In this document: one piece after another, positions 21,820 through 33,765 of the stretch | How the letters are laid out: each line of letters begins with the position of its first letter | How positions within the stretch are numbered: the stretch's first letter is position 1 | Assembly: GCA_004352715.1 (NCBI GenBank) | Contig: SCFE01000004.1 | Coordinates: 4,287,068-4,351,067, forward strand | DNA from: Hofstenia miamia | Lineage: Eukaryota; Xenacoelomorpha; Acoela | Direction of reading: 5' to 3' | DNA: 64,000 bases | The notes under the pieces: generated by a model | Databases searched by the model: none | The model's input: only the letters and a program-made list of their open reading frames with translations | What the model was told of the DNA's origin: nothing | Translations under genes and position numbers: made by a program

Positions 21820-22231
21820 GTGATTTCCATTAGCTGCCATTTTCTGTTCTAAGTTTCTACTCTAAGTTTTCTCAATCTTGAAAACTTGTAAGTTATCTCA
21901 AGTTTTCTCTCATCAACATGCCTTCAATTGTAAAAATCGACAAAATTCTTATTCAATATTTTGAAATGCACGATTTATTGACTGCATTACTGAAAATTTG
22001 TAAATATTTGAATTAATGCAAACTTGTGATTTCCATTAGCTGCCATTTTCTGTTCTAAGTTTCTACTCTAAGTTTTCCCAATCTTGAAAACTTGTAAGTT
22101 ATCTCAAGTTTTCTCTCATCAACATGCCTTCAATTGTAAAAATCGACAAAATTCTTATTCAATATTTTGAAATGCACGATTTATTGACTGCATTACTGAA
22201 AATTTGTAAATATTTGAATTAATGCAAACTA
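21820..22231. repeat. 206-bp tandem duplication
   Basis: Two adjacent units, 21,820-22,025 and 22,026-22,231, starting GTGATTTCCATTAGCTGCC, almost identical (for example TTCTCAATC versus TTCCCAATC). No coding content is recognised. Confidence 0.95.
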
Positions 22232-22907
22232 TTAGAATTGATAACCATCTTGCAGAACGATTATTTTCTGTTTAAAAACATTTAACAAATACAAGAATAA
22301 CCAACTATAGAAGGAAATCATTAGAAATTTTTTCTTGAAAATAATATATTAAAAGAACTTCAGGACTAATCTTATTTCCATAATAATATTACAGATAAAT
22401 TTCTGCGCCTCGGGGATTTCATATATAAATAAATTTTTCATAGTTGTTTATTTAAACTATTTCATACTTAAAAATATTTGCTTGCCTAACTTTTGCATGC
22501 ACGAGCAGCCACTGAAACAACTTATAATTGATAGAAAAAAATGGCAAATATTTCTGATAATGTCCTGAAATATTTTGCATTACTGTTATATACATGTTTT
22601 CTTTTTAGTGACTTTTGAAGAATTCTTAAAATAAACACTGTATTATATTCAACGAGCTCTAACATATCTGCAGCTATTTTCAGTTAATTGATTAGCACTG
22701 GACAATTAATTCAAATTCAATATTTTCAAACAACGGAAGTAAACTTTTTCATAAGTTTGAGAGAAAAGATTAATGTATCCGAAAATTAAAGTGGTTGTTA
22801 AAGATAGACACAATAATTACAAATATCTTCAGCTAAATGTGCTGAGGTAAACAGCTACTATTTACACATTTACACTAAACCTTAATCTTATCACAAGTGC
22901 TAAGCAC

Positions 22908-23549
22908 ATGCTCTGTGAAAACATGCAGCAATTTTCAAAATCATTGTGCTGCTGCTTTTCTTTGATACTGTGCTTGAACATATTTCTATTTGTTCTTTTT
23001 ATGACAAGACCCGTTGCAAAATACTCTCCACATGTGTCTTGCAATAGAAGAAAATTACACTACACAGCATATTACAATTCTTTTCACTACAGGAAATCTC
23101 TTGGAATTTCAGTTATAACACAAGAAGCTGAATCAAGTTGGTTTGTAGAAAAACATAAGATTTCAAAATGGGATAGGCTATTTTTCTTTTCAAGAAAGTA
23201 TGATTATGTTCGTGTTCACAAATTTAAGAACAAGCCTTCTAGATGTGGTGATATAATTATGTATCCTCTAACCAGAGCTCTGTTTCTTGAAAATAATCCA
23301 ACATACATTAATAAAACACATGAAATCTATGAGGTTGCTGCTTTTGGAAAGTCTTCGCAATGGAATTGCACAGTTATTAGAAATATCAACAGTTGTATTC
23401 CTGAATATATGGAATCAATTTTTGACAAGTGGGGAATACATTTTACCCTCGTTCTTACAAATTACTCTGAATCAAATCTAGCATCAATTCCTAATAAATG
23501 CCTTCTAAAGCTAGTCAATGTCACCACTTTTAGTTTGCAGTTTGAATAA
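22908..23549 (+). CDS. Glycoprotein gene copy A (unrecognised, rapidly evolving, membrane-anchored or secreted)
   Basis: A single-exon frame of 213 codons starting at the same ATG as copy B. A short polar N-terminus is followed by a hydrophobic segment (about 13-32, with Cys 14-16 and 22), then R34: a signal anchor (type II) or signal peptide. The rest (35-213) would lie in the lumen or outside the cell. It has five Cys shared with copy B (45, 113, 154, 163, 198) and N-glycosylation sequons at 135 (NKT), 153 (NCT), 185 (NYS) and 204 (NVT). Compared with B, residues 46-64, 119-143 and 185-206 are essentially constant, while 83-118, 145-153 and 172-184 are heavily replaced. The last residues (TTFSLQFE) result from a small deletion that removed the B/C-type stop codon and opened part of the 3' UTR. 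No domain is recognised. A Golgi enzyme or a receptor/ligand are both possible. Confidence 0.8.
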   Translation: MLCENMQQFSKSLCCCFSLILCLNIFLFVLFMTRPVAKYSPHVSCNRRKLHYTAYYNSFHYRKSLGISVITQEAESSWFVEKHKISKWDRLFFFSRKYDYVRVHKFKNKPSRCGDIIMYPLTRALFLENNPTYINKTHEIYEVAAFGKSSQWNCTVIRNINSCIPEYMESIFDKWGIHFTLVLTNYSESNLASIPNKCLLKLVNVTTFSLQFE

Positions 23550-24430
23550 TTTATAAAATATTTCTGAATATTTGATTCGTGGGTTTTTTAAGCATGTTAT
23601 TCAAACATCTTAGTTAATCTAATGGAAAGCACTTTGTAGCTAAATTTATTAAATAGCTATTTTAATATATATTTACATTGTTGGTCTTAATTTTTACATG
23701 AAGTTGCGTAAAACTCCTTGAAAATCAAGGGAGACTAGATGAAAATAATTTTTTTATGTAAAGGTGCATAAATATTTAACGATCTTTAGCATTAAATGAT
23801 TCAGAATGACTTAAGATTTTCAGATTGCATGAAAAATTGATAAACGTTCATAGCTCACTAACTATTAAAGATATACAAAATCATACTACAAAACAGGTTA
23901 GGGTGGGCCTTTTTCCAAATTCTCCAACATGGATGCCAACAGAACTGCGACCATGACTTTGAGCATGGTATGCCTTATTTATGTTTGCTATTCCTATCTA
24001 CATATTGGAAAACAGCTCCATGTTTTCTAAGTTCTAGAATTGTATGAACGTCAGCTTTGAAGAGCATTGAAATCATTTGTAAAAGATCAGAATTTTAAAA
24101 GAAATATTTTTAATCTTTTCAACATCTTTAGGCACCGCAATATGTTTTGGTCGATATTTTCAACATAGCATTCAAACATGTTCCAAATTTATAAATTTCG
24201 TCAAAGGCTTGCAGAAGATTCTTTGAAAATGGATAAAACCTGCTTATCCTTTAAACGAATCTAAGACTTTTTAAGGTTATTATACTCATGAATTATTTTT
24301 GAAAATGTGTGATGATTTCTTCAAATATATTTCAAACTCTCATGAGCAAAAAAAATATTTGAAATTTGAAAACGTTTCTTAATATAATTTGAGCAGTCTA
24401 TCTATGGAAAAAATATTTTAGGTTTGCTAA
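23550..24430. repeat. Block Z, copy A (3' flank of gene A)
   Basis: AT-rich 3' flank shared by all three gene copies. No gene. Here the sequence is continuous across the site where LINE2 is inserted in copy B (about 24,380-24,400 here), so it gives the pre-insertion state. Confidence 0.85.
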
Positions 24431-24810
24431 TATCCCATGAGATCTAGGAATCACTCATTTCAATCGCAACTCAAACACTATTCTAGGATTAAGCATTTAT
24501 ATAAAGTTGGTTAACAAAGAGTGTCAGTATGCTATTAAACCTAAAGTTAAATATATTTACCAAGCAAAAACAAGTAGGTGGACTCAAACATGAGGTAATA
24601 ACAGAGATATCGACTAAACTAAACATTAAATAAGCACAAAAAAACAAGACAAGGATATTAAGCAAATAACAGCCGAAATCAAAGTAAGAAGTTAAATAGA
24701 CACTCACAACTACTTACTTAGGCGTTAAAAATAACCATTGTCTATCTAAAAAGGTTTTACGGGCTAGTTAAAAAGTTATGAAAAATATTATATATATATA
24801 TATATATATA

Positions 24811-25092
24811 GTAAAAGGGACCGGAAGCCTGCCGCAAACAAACGCCTCTGATTGGTCGAGAGCTGATGACGTCACACGTCACGTGACAGACCGTGAATAT
24901 TGGCGAGGGTGGTTTGAGTGCTGACTCACAGATATCGAGGGGTGTCTGCAAATGATAATTAGTGAATCACCTTCTTGTTTTGACAGCTCACAAAGCTTTC
25001 TTGACAGTTCTGGGGGTAACCGGCTGACAGCTCACTATTAGTTTTTAATTAGCGCATTCGGACCTGGTTAAATGATTCACACCCAAATTTAC
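24811..25092 (-). promoter_or_regulatory. CRE/E-box/CCAAT repeat, copy 1
   Basis: In reverse complement the block starts GTAAATTTGGGTGTGAATC and contains TCACGTGA (E-box), TGACGTCA (full CRE palindrome) and GACCAATCAGAGG (CCAAT box) within about 45 bases. The same block is at 35,841-36,120 and, diverged, at 34,456-34,700. The sites are seen directly. Promoter activity is an inference. No ORF with a recognisable product starts nearby on its strand. Confidence 0.45.
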
Positions 25093-25109
25093 NNNNNNNN
25101 NNNNNNNNN
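25093..25109. other. Assembly gap, 17 N
   Basis: Short gap between block X and (TA)n at the start of block Y copy 3. Confidence 0.99.
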
Positions 25110-25827
25110 TATATATATATATATATATATATATATCAGTTGAAGATATAAATTTGTTTGATCCTTTAGCAGGACTATGCTTTTATGTAGTACACAATTG
25201 CTTTTGGGACATTGGATGTTCTAAGTAGTCTAAAAATATTAATCTGCAGATCTGTGGTATCTGGAATTTATTGTTGCCAAGTGAGAAGTGTGACAAAAGG
25301 CAATTGAAAATATCTTTAATATTTCACATCAGACCGTCCTTGATAATATCAGCATAGAAGAGAACAAAGCATTTCTCAAAGCATAATATGAGAAGATGCT
25401 TGATTTTGATGGGTTGTTAGCAAAGCAATAGTCTACGATGGCATGAAGAATGGCAACATGGTAAATGGTATTAGCGATTAAGGAAGATAAGCTTGAAAAA
25501 TTGGAGACAAAAAAAATTGGAGACAAACCACCCAAGCATGCTAGCATTGACATAAATTCTGTAGAACTGAAGGATATTACTATTGCTAACTTCCTTACAA
25601 AGCATCTTATAAATTCGTTGGGTGCTGCTGATACATGCCAAAGAAGTCTTTTCAGTGCTATTTGCATAGCCATTTGGCTGCGCATGGCTACATTAATTGC
25701 ATTGCGCAGTTTTGTTGGCCTTATGACACAATAATTAAATTTCACACTAATGCTGCTCTTGCAACATTAGATTAGTAGCTTAGAGGCTACTCTAAGGTAA
25801 ATGGATCAACTGATGAAGCCCATCAAT

Positions 25828-26573
25828 CCATGTAGCCACCATCAGTGGTTCACTGGTGGGGAAACAGCAGCAGGAGTGGCAATTGCAGCTACTCATATCC
25901 ACCAGTGGACCACTAGTGACATTAGACTTACTTTTAATCGTAAATAATATATGATCTAATGCTTGCAAGTAAAATATTATTCATCATTATGTTTCTTAGA
26001 TCTCATAAATATATAAAATTCACTGTGAAAAGTTTTTGCAATTTTCTGTTTGCAAAAATTATAAGATATATGTGCAGAATGAAATTTCAAAATATTTTAT
26101 TCATAATTATTCGCGCACCTTGAAATTAATGTCTATATGAGTACTTAAAATTGGGAAAACGTAATTTTTAGTTATTGGAAAAAAATAAAAAATTTGAATT
26201 TCTTCAGAAATTTAAAATTAAATTTAAATTTTGCAGTTTTGTATGCTAGTTATTGTTGGTTATAATAAAAAATTTTTTATACTTTCCTTTGCCAAATTAA
26301 AATCAATATTAATGGTAAGCTTACTAGCATTTCCTTTAACTCTTTGTTGGGTTTGTGTTAGTTTAAACTGCAATGTTTAAACTCTTTATCAATATAAGAG
26401 TTTGCTATTGTTACATTTGAGATATTGCTTTGTTGCCAACATTGTATTTTTGCCCAACAATTAGCCACCAGTGAACCACTCATGGACGCCTACATTTAGG
26501 AGTCCATGGGACCACTGGTGCACGGGCGGCCAAATCCACCAGTGTGGTTGTCCACCAGTGGTTGGCTATGTGG
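25828..26573. mobile_element. CCACTGGTGG foldback/MITE-like element, copy 3
   Basis: Counterpart of the 14,621 and 18,613 copies, with CCATGTAGCC and GGCTATGTGG ends. One visible difference from copy 2 is GACCACTGGTGC where copy 2 has GACCAATGGTGC. Confidence 0.55.
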
Positions 26574-29500
26574 GAATGTAATGACGCTCAGCACATAATT
26601 GTGGCACGTTTTCTTGGTCATTGCACTTATTTTCCTGCCTGCGCAAAGTTAATACACTTTCCTTTCCTTCTATCAAAATAGCACACATTATTGAACGTAG
26701 TTTGATTGATCCATATACACAACGGTGAGTTTTGTTAGTTAATTTGAACTTAGATTATTTATACATACTTTTAAAGTTCATTAGGAATAAATATATGTGT
26801 ATCTTTTTCTGATAACGCAACAAAGAAAGTTATACTAAACATTGCTACATGTAGACTAGTAAAACATTTAAGAGTTGTTAGAATACACATGTATATATCT
26901 AGACAATGAAGGTGAATGCATGCTTTCAATAATCAAAATACAGTTACCAGATTTTATACAAACTAATATATTTAGTCAGAATACGTAATATTCATTTACC
27001 TCTTTTAAAATCAATGATTGTGAATGTAAGAAAATTGTTTAATTGTGAAACACGCTATATTTTTTTATTTTGTTAGATAACAAATTTCTAACTATGCATG
27101 TATATCAGAGTTGGAATCGGTTCGAGAGAACCGACAGTTGGGTTCGTTTTCGGGTACAAAATCTTAGAAAAATCTGGTACAGCTTCGGCTAAACCCACAT
27201 GTTCCAGGAAACCGCAATCTCCAGCCTGTGATTACATTCATTTTGCAAAAAACAACATTTATGCGTTTCCCCCGCTCCACAGTTTTGTCATAATCAGTGC
27301 ACCCCTGTTAATAGGATTAACAGTATATAAAAATTATAAGCATGTATATTGTAAAATTCATGGTGTGAACCTTTTACTATGCATCTTTAATTATTTGACT
27401 TGCTATATCTGTATTTAGTATCTCGCACTGGTTTTATTCTGTGGAATACTAAAAAAGCTATTTGGGAGTATATGCTTGTCCTCCCATAGCATGCAGAATT
27501 TTGGTTCACTCTACTTCTAGTACGCAATTAACCAATGCTGATAAATTTATAAAAAATTAAGATTTATTTAGATTCAACAACACATGTGAACTCACTTCAC
27601 TAGCAAGAAATGCTGATCAATTAGACATTTTTCATATGCATATGTATACTACTGCATAATTCTATAATCCACTGCTAAATATTTAGAAATTTCAATTATA
27701 TAATAATTTTGAATTTATTTAGAAATATATTATTTTTCAATCTCGATGGTAAATGACTTCAACCTAAAACAAGAAACAAAGAAAATTAGTTAAAGGTAAA
27801 TTTAATTTTTTTAATAATTAAGTTACATATTTAGATACCAAGAATTTTTTGATTATTTTACAAATGTTAACCAAAAGCATTTGCCAAGAAGTGCTTCTTG
27901 CAACAACATTTCATTCATGGATGATTTTAATTCAAAACGGTAATAAACCATTGCTTACAATGATCAACTAGATATAAGTTTCGACTTTCAATTTCTATTT
28001 GGTAGGATTTACATATATATTTCTATACATTTGCAAGACATGATTATGTATTCTTAATTGATCAGCATTTGGAAACCGAAAATGTAAGTAATTTTGTAAT
28101 ATATAGATTATAATATTCAAATTAGATGGATATGATTGTGTTAGAATTGCATTGCATGAGCCTGTATATGAATCAGATTACACATAAAACCTCAAGTCGA
28201 TTTATCAGCTCCAGATAATTATCATGTTTAATTAGCTTAATCACTATATATATATATTCTAGCATCATCATAGTTGGCCCTAAGAATGGGCAAAAACATA
28301 GTGATAGCATAGTATCTATTCTCATTCGGATAAAACGTCTTATAGAACTGCTTTGGCATAAACAACTTAGAGTAGCAAACATTTGTAATAAATTAGAATA
28401 ACTACTGCGAATATGAACTCCAGTTACATCTAAGAATACGTGGCGATTAATGCCAAAGCAAGACAACAAAGCTGCCACCTAGAATGTATGAAAGTCTGGA
28501 TCAACTAAACCCCAAAACTGAACTGGCTTAAGCTGCTTGCGTAGACAGGTCAGGACGTCCTACACCTGAATACGAACTCTGCTTACTCTACCTCAGCTTC
28601 ATAGAAGATTTAGCTGCTCATGGCCATCTGAATATATGAGAGCCTGGTATTAAACCAAAACAATTTATTAAGCATTTGCACACATGAAGTCCCTATATAT
28701 ACAGAGAAATTAATAATATGCAATACACCTGCTAAAGGCAGAACAAAAATGTAAACACTAAAACAACGTGATTGGGTAGCTGAGTATGCCCGGGAACATA
28801 GCAAGAATTAAGAAAAAAGATAGAATGATTAGTCGAAACTAAAATCGAATTATGATTATTTAGAAAAACAATTTAAGTTTAATTATCAGAATTATCTTTG
28901 TAAAATGCAACCAAGTAATAATATATCAAATTAGTACTTGTTGTCGAATTTGACAAAATGAAGGGGGCGAATTCGCTTCCATTATTTTCAGCCATTTTGG
29001 CAGACTAATTAAATTTGAATTTCGAACGACAGGTACTTTTTCAAGTGTACTATAAATAGAGCATAAATCAGTTTGGAATTTGTTGAAGTAAATTCTTTGA
29101 AAATCTTATTCTTAGATTTTATATCAGTTTGATTATTTACATAGAATATCAAGCTAAATGGTAAATGCAGTAGTAGTGGTTTGGGAACACATCGGGAGCG
29201 ACTCGAGGGTCCTTGATCCAAACCATGAACCTGCATTTATGTTAGGTATACGAATAGGAGTTTTTCTCCATTTAGCTGGCTATCGATTTGATTGTTTGCA
29301 TGTAATCAACAATTAACATCGGCAAGAAAGGGCTGGATAGCCTAATGTAGGTTATACATATTTTATGTGATAGACTTAGATGACCTATAATAGACTGATA
29401 AATCGACCAAGCATGTATTATGTTATTTAAATGTAAGGTAGGAAGCTGCAAGTTATTAAGTAACTTAATTATATTTTTTGGTAATGGCTAAAGTAATATT

Positions 29501-29902
29501 TATTAAGCAGCTAGTGACATTGCAAGGTTGCGAAGTGAATTAAATACATGGTACAAATTGAGTTTAAGTCAGTTACAATTTGCATTGAGAACTACACTGA
29601 GTTAGGATAGGGAACACATAAGAACTTTGTTGAGCTGAGGTTCGAAGCCACCTAGATCAGCTATGGAAATGATGCAGAGATCAGAGTCGGCCTGAGGCCA
29701 CAGTTAAACCATTCACACAGCATAGCTATGATGGCCGGAGTACCTAAATAGTATTCAGTAATTTCAGTTAATGAAAGATAGCAGAAATATATATTCTGAG
29801 TGCAAATGTTTTGGCCTTCATTCCCGCCGCCATAATGCGCCTCGCCATGACTGACTATCTCACTCTGATCTTCCTCCTCTCCGGAACTCTGGCTTTTCCG
29901 TA

Positions 29903-30547
29903 TTGCTTGCCAATGCCCACAGTCTTGTATCTTTGAACCACCGTCTCAGCTTTTACAATTTCTTCTTGCAGTCTCCTGTTGACTTCATTTTCATCACTGA
30001 AACCTGGCTTGATCCTGCCATTGCTGATAGTGTTGTTTTTCCCAACTCTACTCTTAAAGTTCTTTCTCATATGGATCAATCCAGTGGACGCCATGGTGGT
30101 GTTCTCATTGCCTCTCATCTTCCTAACCTTGACAGCCATCCCATTTCTTTTGATTCATTATCCTTTGATTTCTGTTGTGGCTGTGTTGTTGTTCTCAGTG
30201 ACCATATTGTTTCTCTGCTCTGCATTTACAACCCTCCTTCAAAAAGTGCCTTTCACATTTCCATTGCTGATTTATCATCTATGTTCAAGTCTTTTCGTGA
30301 CCAGTCTACCTACCTCTCTCGTCACCTTGGCTTTTCCATTCATCCTTATTTTCTTGTTTGTGGTGACTTCAATCTTCCTAATGTCTACTGGAATGCGTTC
30401 AACTCTACTGACACTTATGAGTCTGCAGTTTTAGAAGTTTTTGCCTGCTATTCTCTTGAACAACTTGTATTTTCTCCTACTTCCAGCTCCTCCCTGCTTG
30501 ATTTGGTTCTGTGCTCTCACCCTGATTATATATTTGACATATCTGTA
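29903..30547 (+). pseudogene. LINE1 endonuclease, inverted second copy (3' part in gap)
   Basis: Same 215-codon endonuclease segment as 10,625-11,269, here on the plus strand: NAHSL, ITETWL, GGVLI, VCGDFNLPNVYW and LLDLVL are all present and identical. The frame is cut by the 30,548-31,547 gap just before the SDH block. The duplicate exists because the whole arm was inverted and copied, not because the LINE transposed again; flanking block W is shared too. Confidence 0.85.
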
Positions 30548-31547
30548 NNNNNNNNNNNNNNNNNNNNNNNNNNNNNNNNNNNNNNNNNNNNNNNNNNNNN
30601 NNNNNNNNNNNNNNNNNNNNNNNNNNNNNNNNNNNNNNNNNNNNNNNNNNNNNNNNNNNNNNNNNNNNNNNNNNNNNNNNNNNNNNNNNNNNNNNNNNNN
30701 NNNNNNNNNNNNNNNNNNNNNNNNNNNNNNNNNNNNNNNNNNNNNNNNNNNNNNNNNNNNNNNNNNNNNNNNNNNNNNNNNNNNNNNNNNNNNNNNNNNN
30801 NNNNNNNNNNNNNNNNNNNNNNNNNNNNNNNNNNNNNNNNNNNNNNNNNNNNNNNNNNNNNNNNNNNNNNNNNNNNNNNNNNNNNNNNNNNNNNNNNNNN
30901 NNNNNNNNNNNNNNNNNNNNNNNNNNNNNNNNNNNNNNNNNNNNNNNNNNNNNNNNNNNNNNNNNNNNNNNNNNNNNNNNNNNNNNNNNNNNNNNNNNNN
31001 NNNNNNNNNNNNNNNNNNNNNNNNNNNNNNNNNNNNNNNNNNNNNNNNNNNNNNNNNNNNNNNNNNNNNNNNNNNNNNNNNNNNNNNNNNNNNNNNNNNN
31101 NNNNNNNNNNNNNNNNNNNNNNNNNNNNNNNNNNNNNNNNNNNNNNNNNNNNNNNNNNNNNNNNNNNNNNNNNNNNNNNNNNNNNNNNNNNNNNNNNNNN
31201 NNNNNNNNNNNNNNNNNNNNNNNNNNNNNNNNNNNNNNNNNNNNNNNNNNNNNNNNNNNNNNNNNNNNNNNNNNNNNNNNNNNNNNNNNNNNNNNNNNNN
31301 NNNNNNNNNNNNNNNNNNNNNNNNNNNNNNNNNNNNNNNNNNNNNNNNNNNNNNNNNNNNNNNNNNNNNNNNNNNNNNNNNNNNNNNNNNNNNNNNNNNN
31401 NNNNNNNNNNNNNNNNNNNNNNNNNNNNNNNNNNNNNNNNNNNNNNNNNNNNNNNNNNNNNNNNNNNNNNNNNNNNNNNNNNNNNNNNNNNNNNNNNNNN
31501 NNNNNNNNNNNNNNNNNNNNNNNNNNNNNNNNNNNNNNNNNNNNNNN
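30548..31547. other. Assembly gap, exactly 1000 N
   Basis: It falls inside the LINE1 copy. Sequence resumes in unrelated tandem repeats, so the outer end of the right arm is not observed. Confidence 0.99.
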
Positions 31548-31960
31548 AAAAAATGTATGTACGTATTTAATTTATGTGAAATTAACTAAGTATTTAGCCT
31601 CTGTCGCCTCCTACCAAGATGTTCAACCTATAAATTGAAAAACGCCTCTATGTTGAACTCTGTGATAACAACGGTATAATTGTTTTTACACATGTAATAA
31701 ACTAACAATAATATTTAGATTTGTCTGCCCACTTGTTTCAAATGAAAACGATGTTTGTAAATTCCATCGCAAATTGTTTCAAAAGATGCCTCGCTATACA
31801 AAGTCCACCATAAAAAATGTATGTACCTATTTTAATTTATGAAAAATTAACTAAGATTTTTAGCCTCTGTCGCCTCCTACCAAGATGTTCCACCTATAAA
31901 TTGAAAAACGCCTCTATGTTGAACTCTGTGATAACAATGGTATAATTGTTTTAATTTATA
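31548..31960. repeat. Tandem repeat, unit about 265 bp
   Basis: AAAAAATGTATGTAC... with GCCTCTGTCGCCTCCTACC occurs at 31,548 and again from about 31,813, with a more diverged relative around 32,310-32,420. No gene. Confidence 0.8.
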
Positions 31961-32389
31961 ATACGTTAACATTTATATGAATTATAGCCTCCATTCAAGA
32001 TGATTTGATCACGCATTCCGCGACTATGCTCCACCCTTTGTTTATCAATTGAAAATCTGATTCTCTCAACGCTTCTCGTGCCTGCGTTTACACTTCTGTA
32101 AAAAGATGGTAATAACATTTTAATTGATTAGTTATTTACGTATATTTAGCGTCCGTGAAGCAGTTACCTCAAATGAATGTTTGTTCGCTAATTAAAAAAA
32201 GTTCATCTCTCCAAAACGCCTCTCATACACACATCATTGTGTAAAGGTAAGATATATTTCTGTGTTTATATTTGTGTATACGATTTTAAAAAATATAGGA
32301 AAATAACCAATACTATTTAGACCGTCGTCTCCTAAAATTTCAAGATGTTCTGTCTATCGAAATGGAAAAAACGTATCTACCTCGAAAGC

Positions 32390-32765
32390 CGATCGTAACA
32401 AAAGGTATAATTGATTTTTAATGCATCTAATAAAATTAAATGGCGATATTTTAGCTTGCGTGCGTCTAGTTGTTATTCTGCCAGTTTGTGAGAAGATTAA
32501 TGCATATGGTCACTATGCCAACGCCTTAGAGAGATGAAATCCGCTCGCTGATGGGATCCCACAATCGATGCATTTCTTACCGATCATAACAAAAGGTATA
32601 ATTGATTTTTAATGCATCTAATAAAATTAAATGACGATATTTTAGCTTGCCCCCGTCTACTTGTTATTCTGTCAGTTTGCGAGAAGATTAATGCATATGG
32701 TCACTATACCAACGCCTTAGAGAGATGAAATCCGTTCGCTGATGGAATCCCATGGTTAATGCGAG
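32390..32765. repeat. Tandem repeat, unit about 191 bp
   Basis: Two units beginning CGATC(G/A)TAACAAAAGG at 32,390 and 32,581, both containing GCATATGGTCACTATNCC and GAGAGATGAAATCCG. They differ by point changes. The region from 32,766 to about 34,020 holds no recognisable gene beyond the doubtful ORF at 33,388-33,765. Confidence 0.85.
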
Positions 32766-33387
32766 CGATGCATTTATTCGATAGTGTGCACTATTTGAAA
32801 AACCGGAATTATAAAGATGGCATTGGGAACAAAACACAATTCACGGGATGTATTTAATTAATTTTTTAAAATGAATGTAATTATATGCTATTAAATTTTA
32901 AAACACAGTGACTAAATCTCGACTTAGATTAAACACGTGATGAACAACCCCGGCGATGCATGAAAGGTTGGTGGTGGAGAAATACGCATTATCAGATGAA
33001 ATACCAGATGTACGGGTCGAAAACAAACTAAAAAATAGACAAATTTTTAGTGTAATTTACCATTGTTATTATAAATTTTAGAATATATTCGCGTTTTGTC
33101 TTGTTTTAAAATGTGGGCTTTTAACAAGGCTCGCTTAAATATTTTAATTTTTATACTTTTGAAAAATTGTTTTAAAAAACGCTATTTTTTATTGTCTTTT
33201 TTCTGATGGTGTTATTACACATTAAACTGTTGTAATCTCCTTTGTTTAAAAAACTTACGTTATCGGAGAATAGTTTTGCATGGCGAAATTGAATATTTTT
33301 ACATGTATATAAAAATTTTTTTACCTATTTACGAGTCATTGTATTTTTAACATTAATTGCTATAGCGAAAATGCGACCTCTTTTTGG

Positions 33388-33765
33388 TTAATTTGTTCTA
33401 CCTGTATTATCTTCAAAATAGTTTGTTTTCCCGAAACGAATTAAACATGGTTCATGTAAGCAATTGAAAATATGAAAAATTGATAGCATTGAGGAAAACG
33501 AAATGTGTGATAGTGAGGAATATTTTTTGAACTCTCTCAAAAAATGATATAAGCAATGTGTGTATAACCTTTTTGAAATTATGAAAAAATTTGATACGTG
33601 TGGTTCGCCATTGCCTGCTGTGTTTTTACGTGTAATGGAAAAATAGTTTGTAATGTGTACTTGTGTTAATGGATTATAACCATGCGACGGTGGCAGAGTT
33701 GTGCATAGATCATCAAACAGGGTGCTCAGCAAACTGGATGTTAGCGTTTCAACAGACATTGCCAA
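33388..33765 (-). CDS. Unrecognised ORF (doubtful)
   Basis: A 125-codon frame starting with ATG, Ser/Leu/Phe-rich, with no recognised motif, signal peptide or repeat. It stands alone in AT-rich DNA with no second copy in the window. It is longer than most chance frames here but has no other support. Confidence 0.2.
   Translation of the reverse strand: MAMSVETLTSSLLSTLFDDLCTTLPPSHGYNPLTQVHITNYFSITRKNTAGNGEPHVSNFFIISKRLYTHCLYHFLREFKKYSSLSHISFSSMLSIFHIFNCLHEPCLIRFGKTNYFEDNTGRTN

Larger units (their letters stand above)
20998..22515. other. 1.5-kb segment present only in X copy A
   Basis: Copy B (near 40,340) goes directly from the sequence matching 20,998 to the sequence matching 22,515. This is therefore an insertion in A or a deletion in B; both edges contain TTTG. 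Inside are a small TIR element (21,336-21,474) and a 206-bp tandem duplication (21,820-22,231). No gene is seen. Confidence 0.75.
19776..25092. repeat. Block X, copy A (arm of second inverted duplication)
   Basis: Pairs in reverse complement with 35,841-41,490. In order it contains a transposase remnant, a 1.5-kb stretch found only here (about 20,998-22,515), glycoprotein gene A, flank Z and a CRE/E-box/CCAAT repeat. Divergence from copy B is low in most non-coding parts and concentrated in the gene. Copy B carries LINE2 and lacks the 1.5-kb stretch. Confidence 0.92.
25110..30547. repeat. Right arm of large inverted duplication (Y3+W+LINE1 5' part)
   Basis: Reverse complement of 10,625-16,091, nearly identical, ending at a 1000-N gap inside LINE1. 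It begins with (TA)n (25,110-25,136). Y copy 3 spans about 25.14-27.02 kb (foldback element 25,828-26,573), W spans about 27.02-29.76 kb, and LINE1 5' sequence follows. Confidence 0.93.

Noticed and set aside
22862-23044. Minus-strand 60-codon frame, with a copy at 39,797-39,979
   Set aside because: Antisense to the start of the glycoprotein gene, whose plus frame is far longer and shows the codon-level signal.
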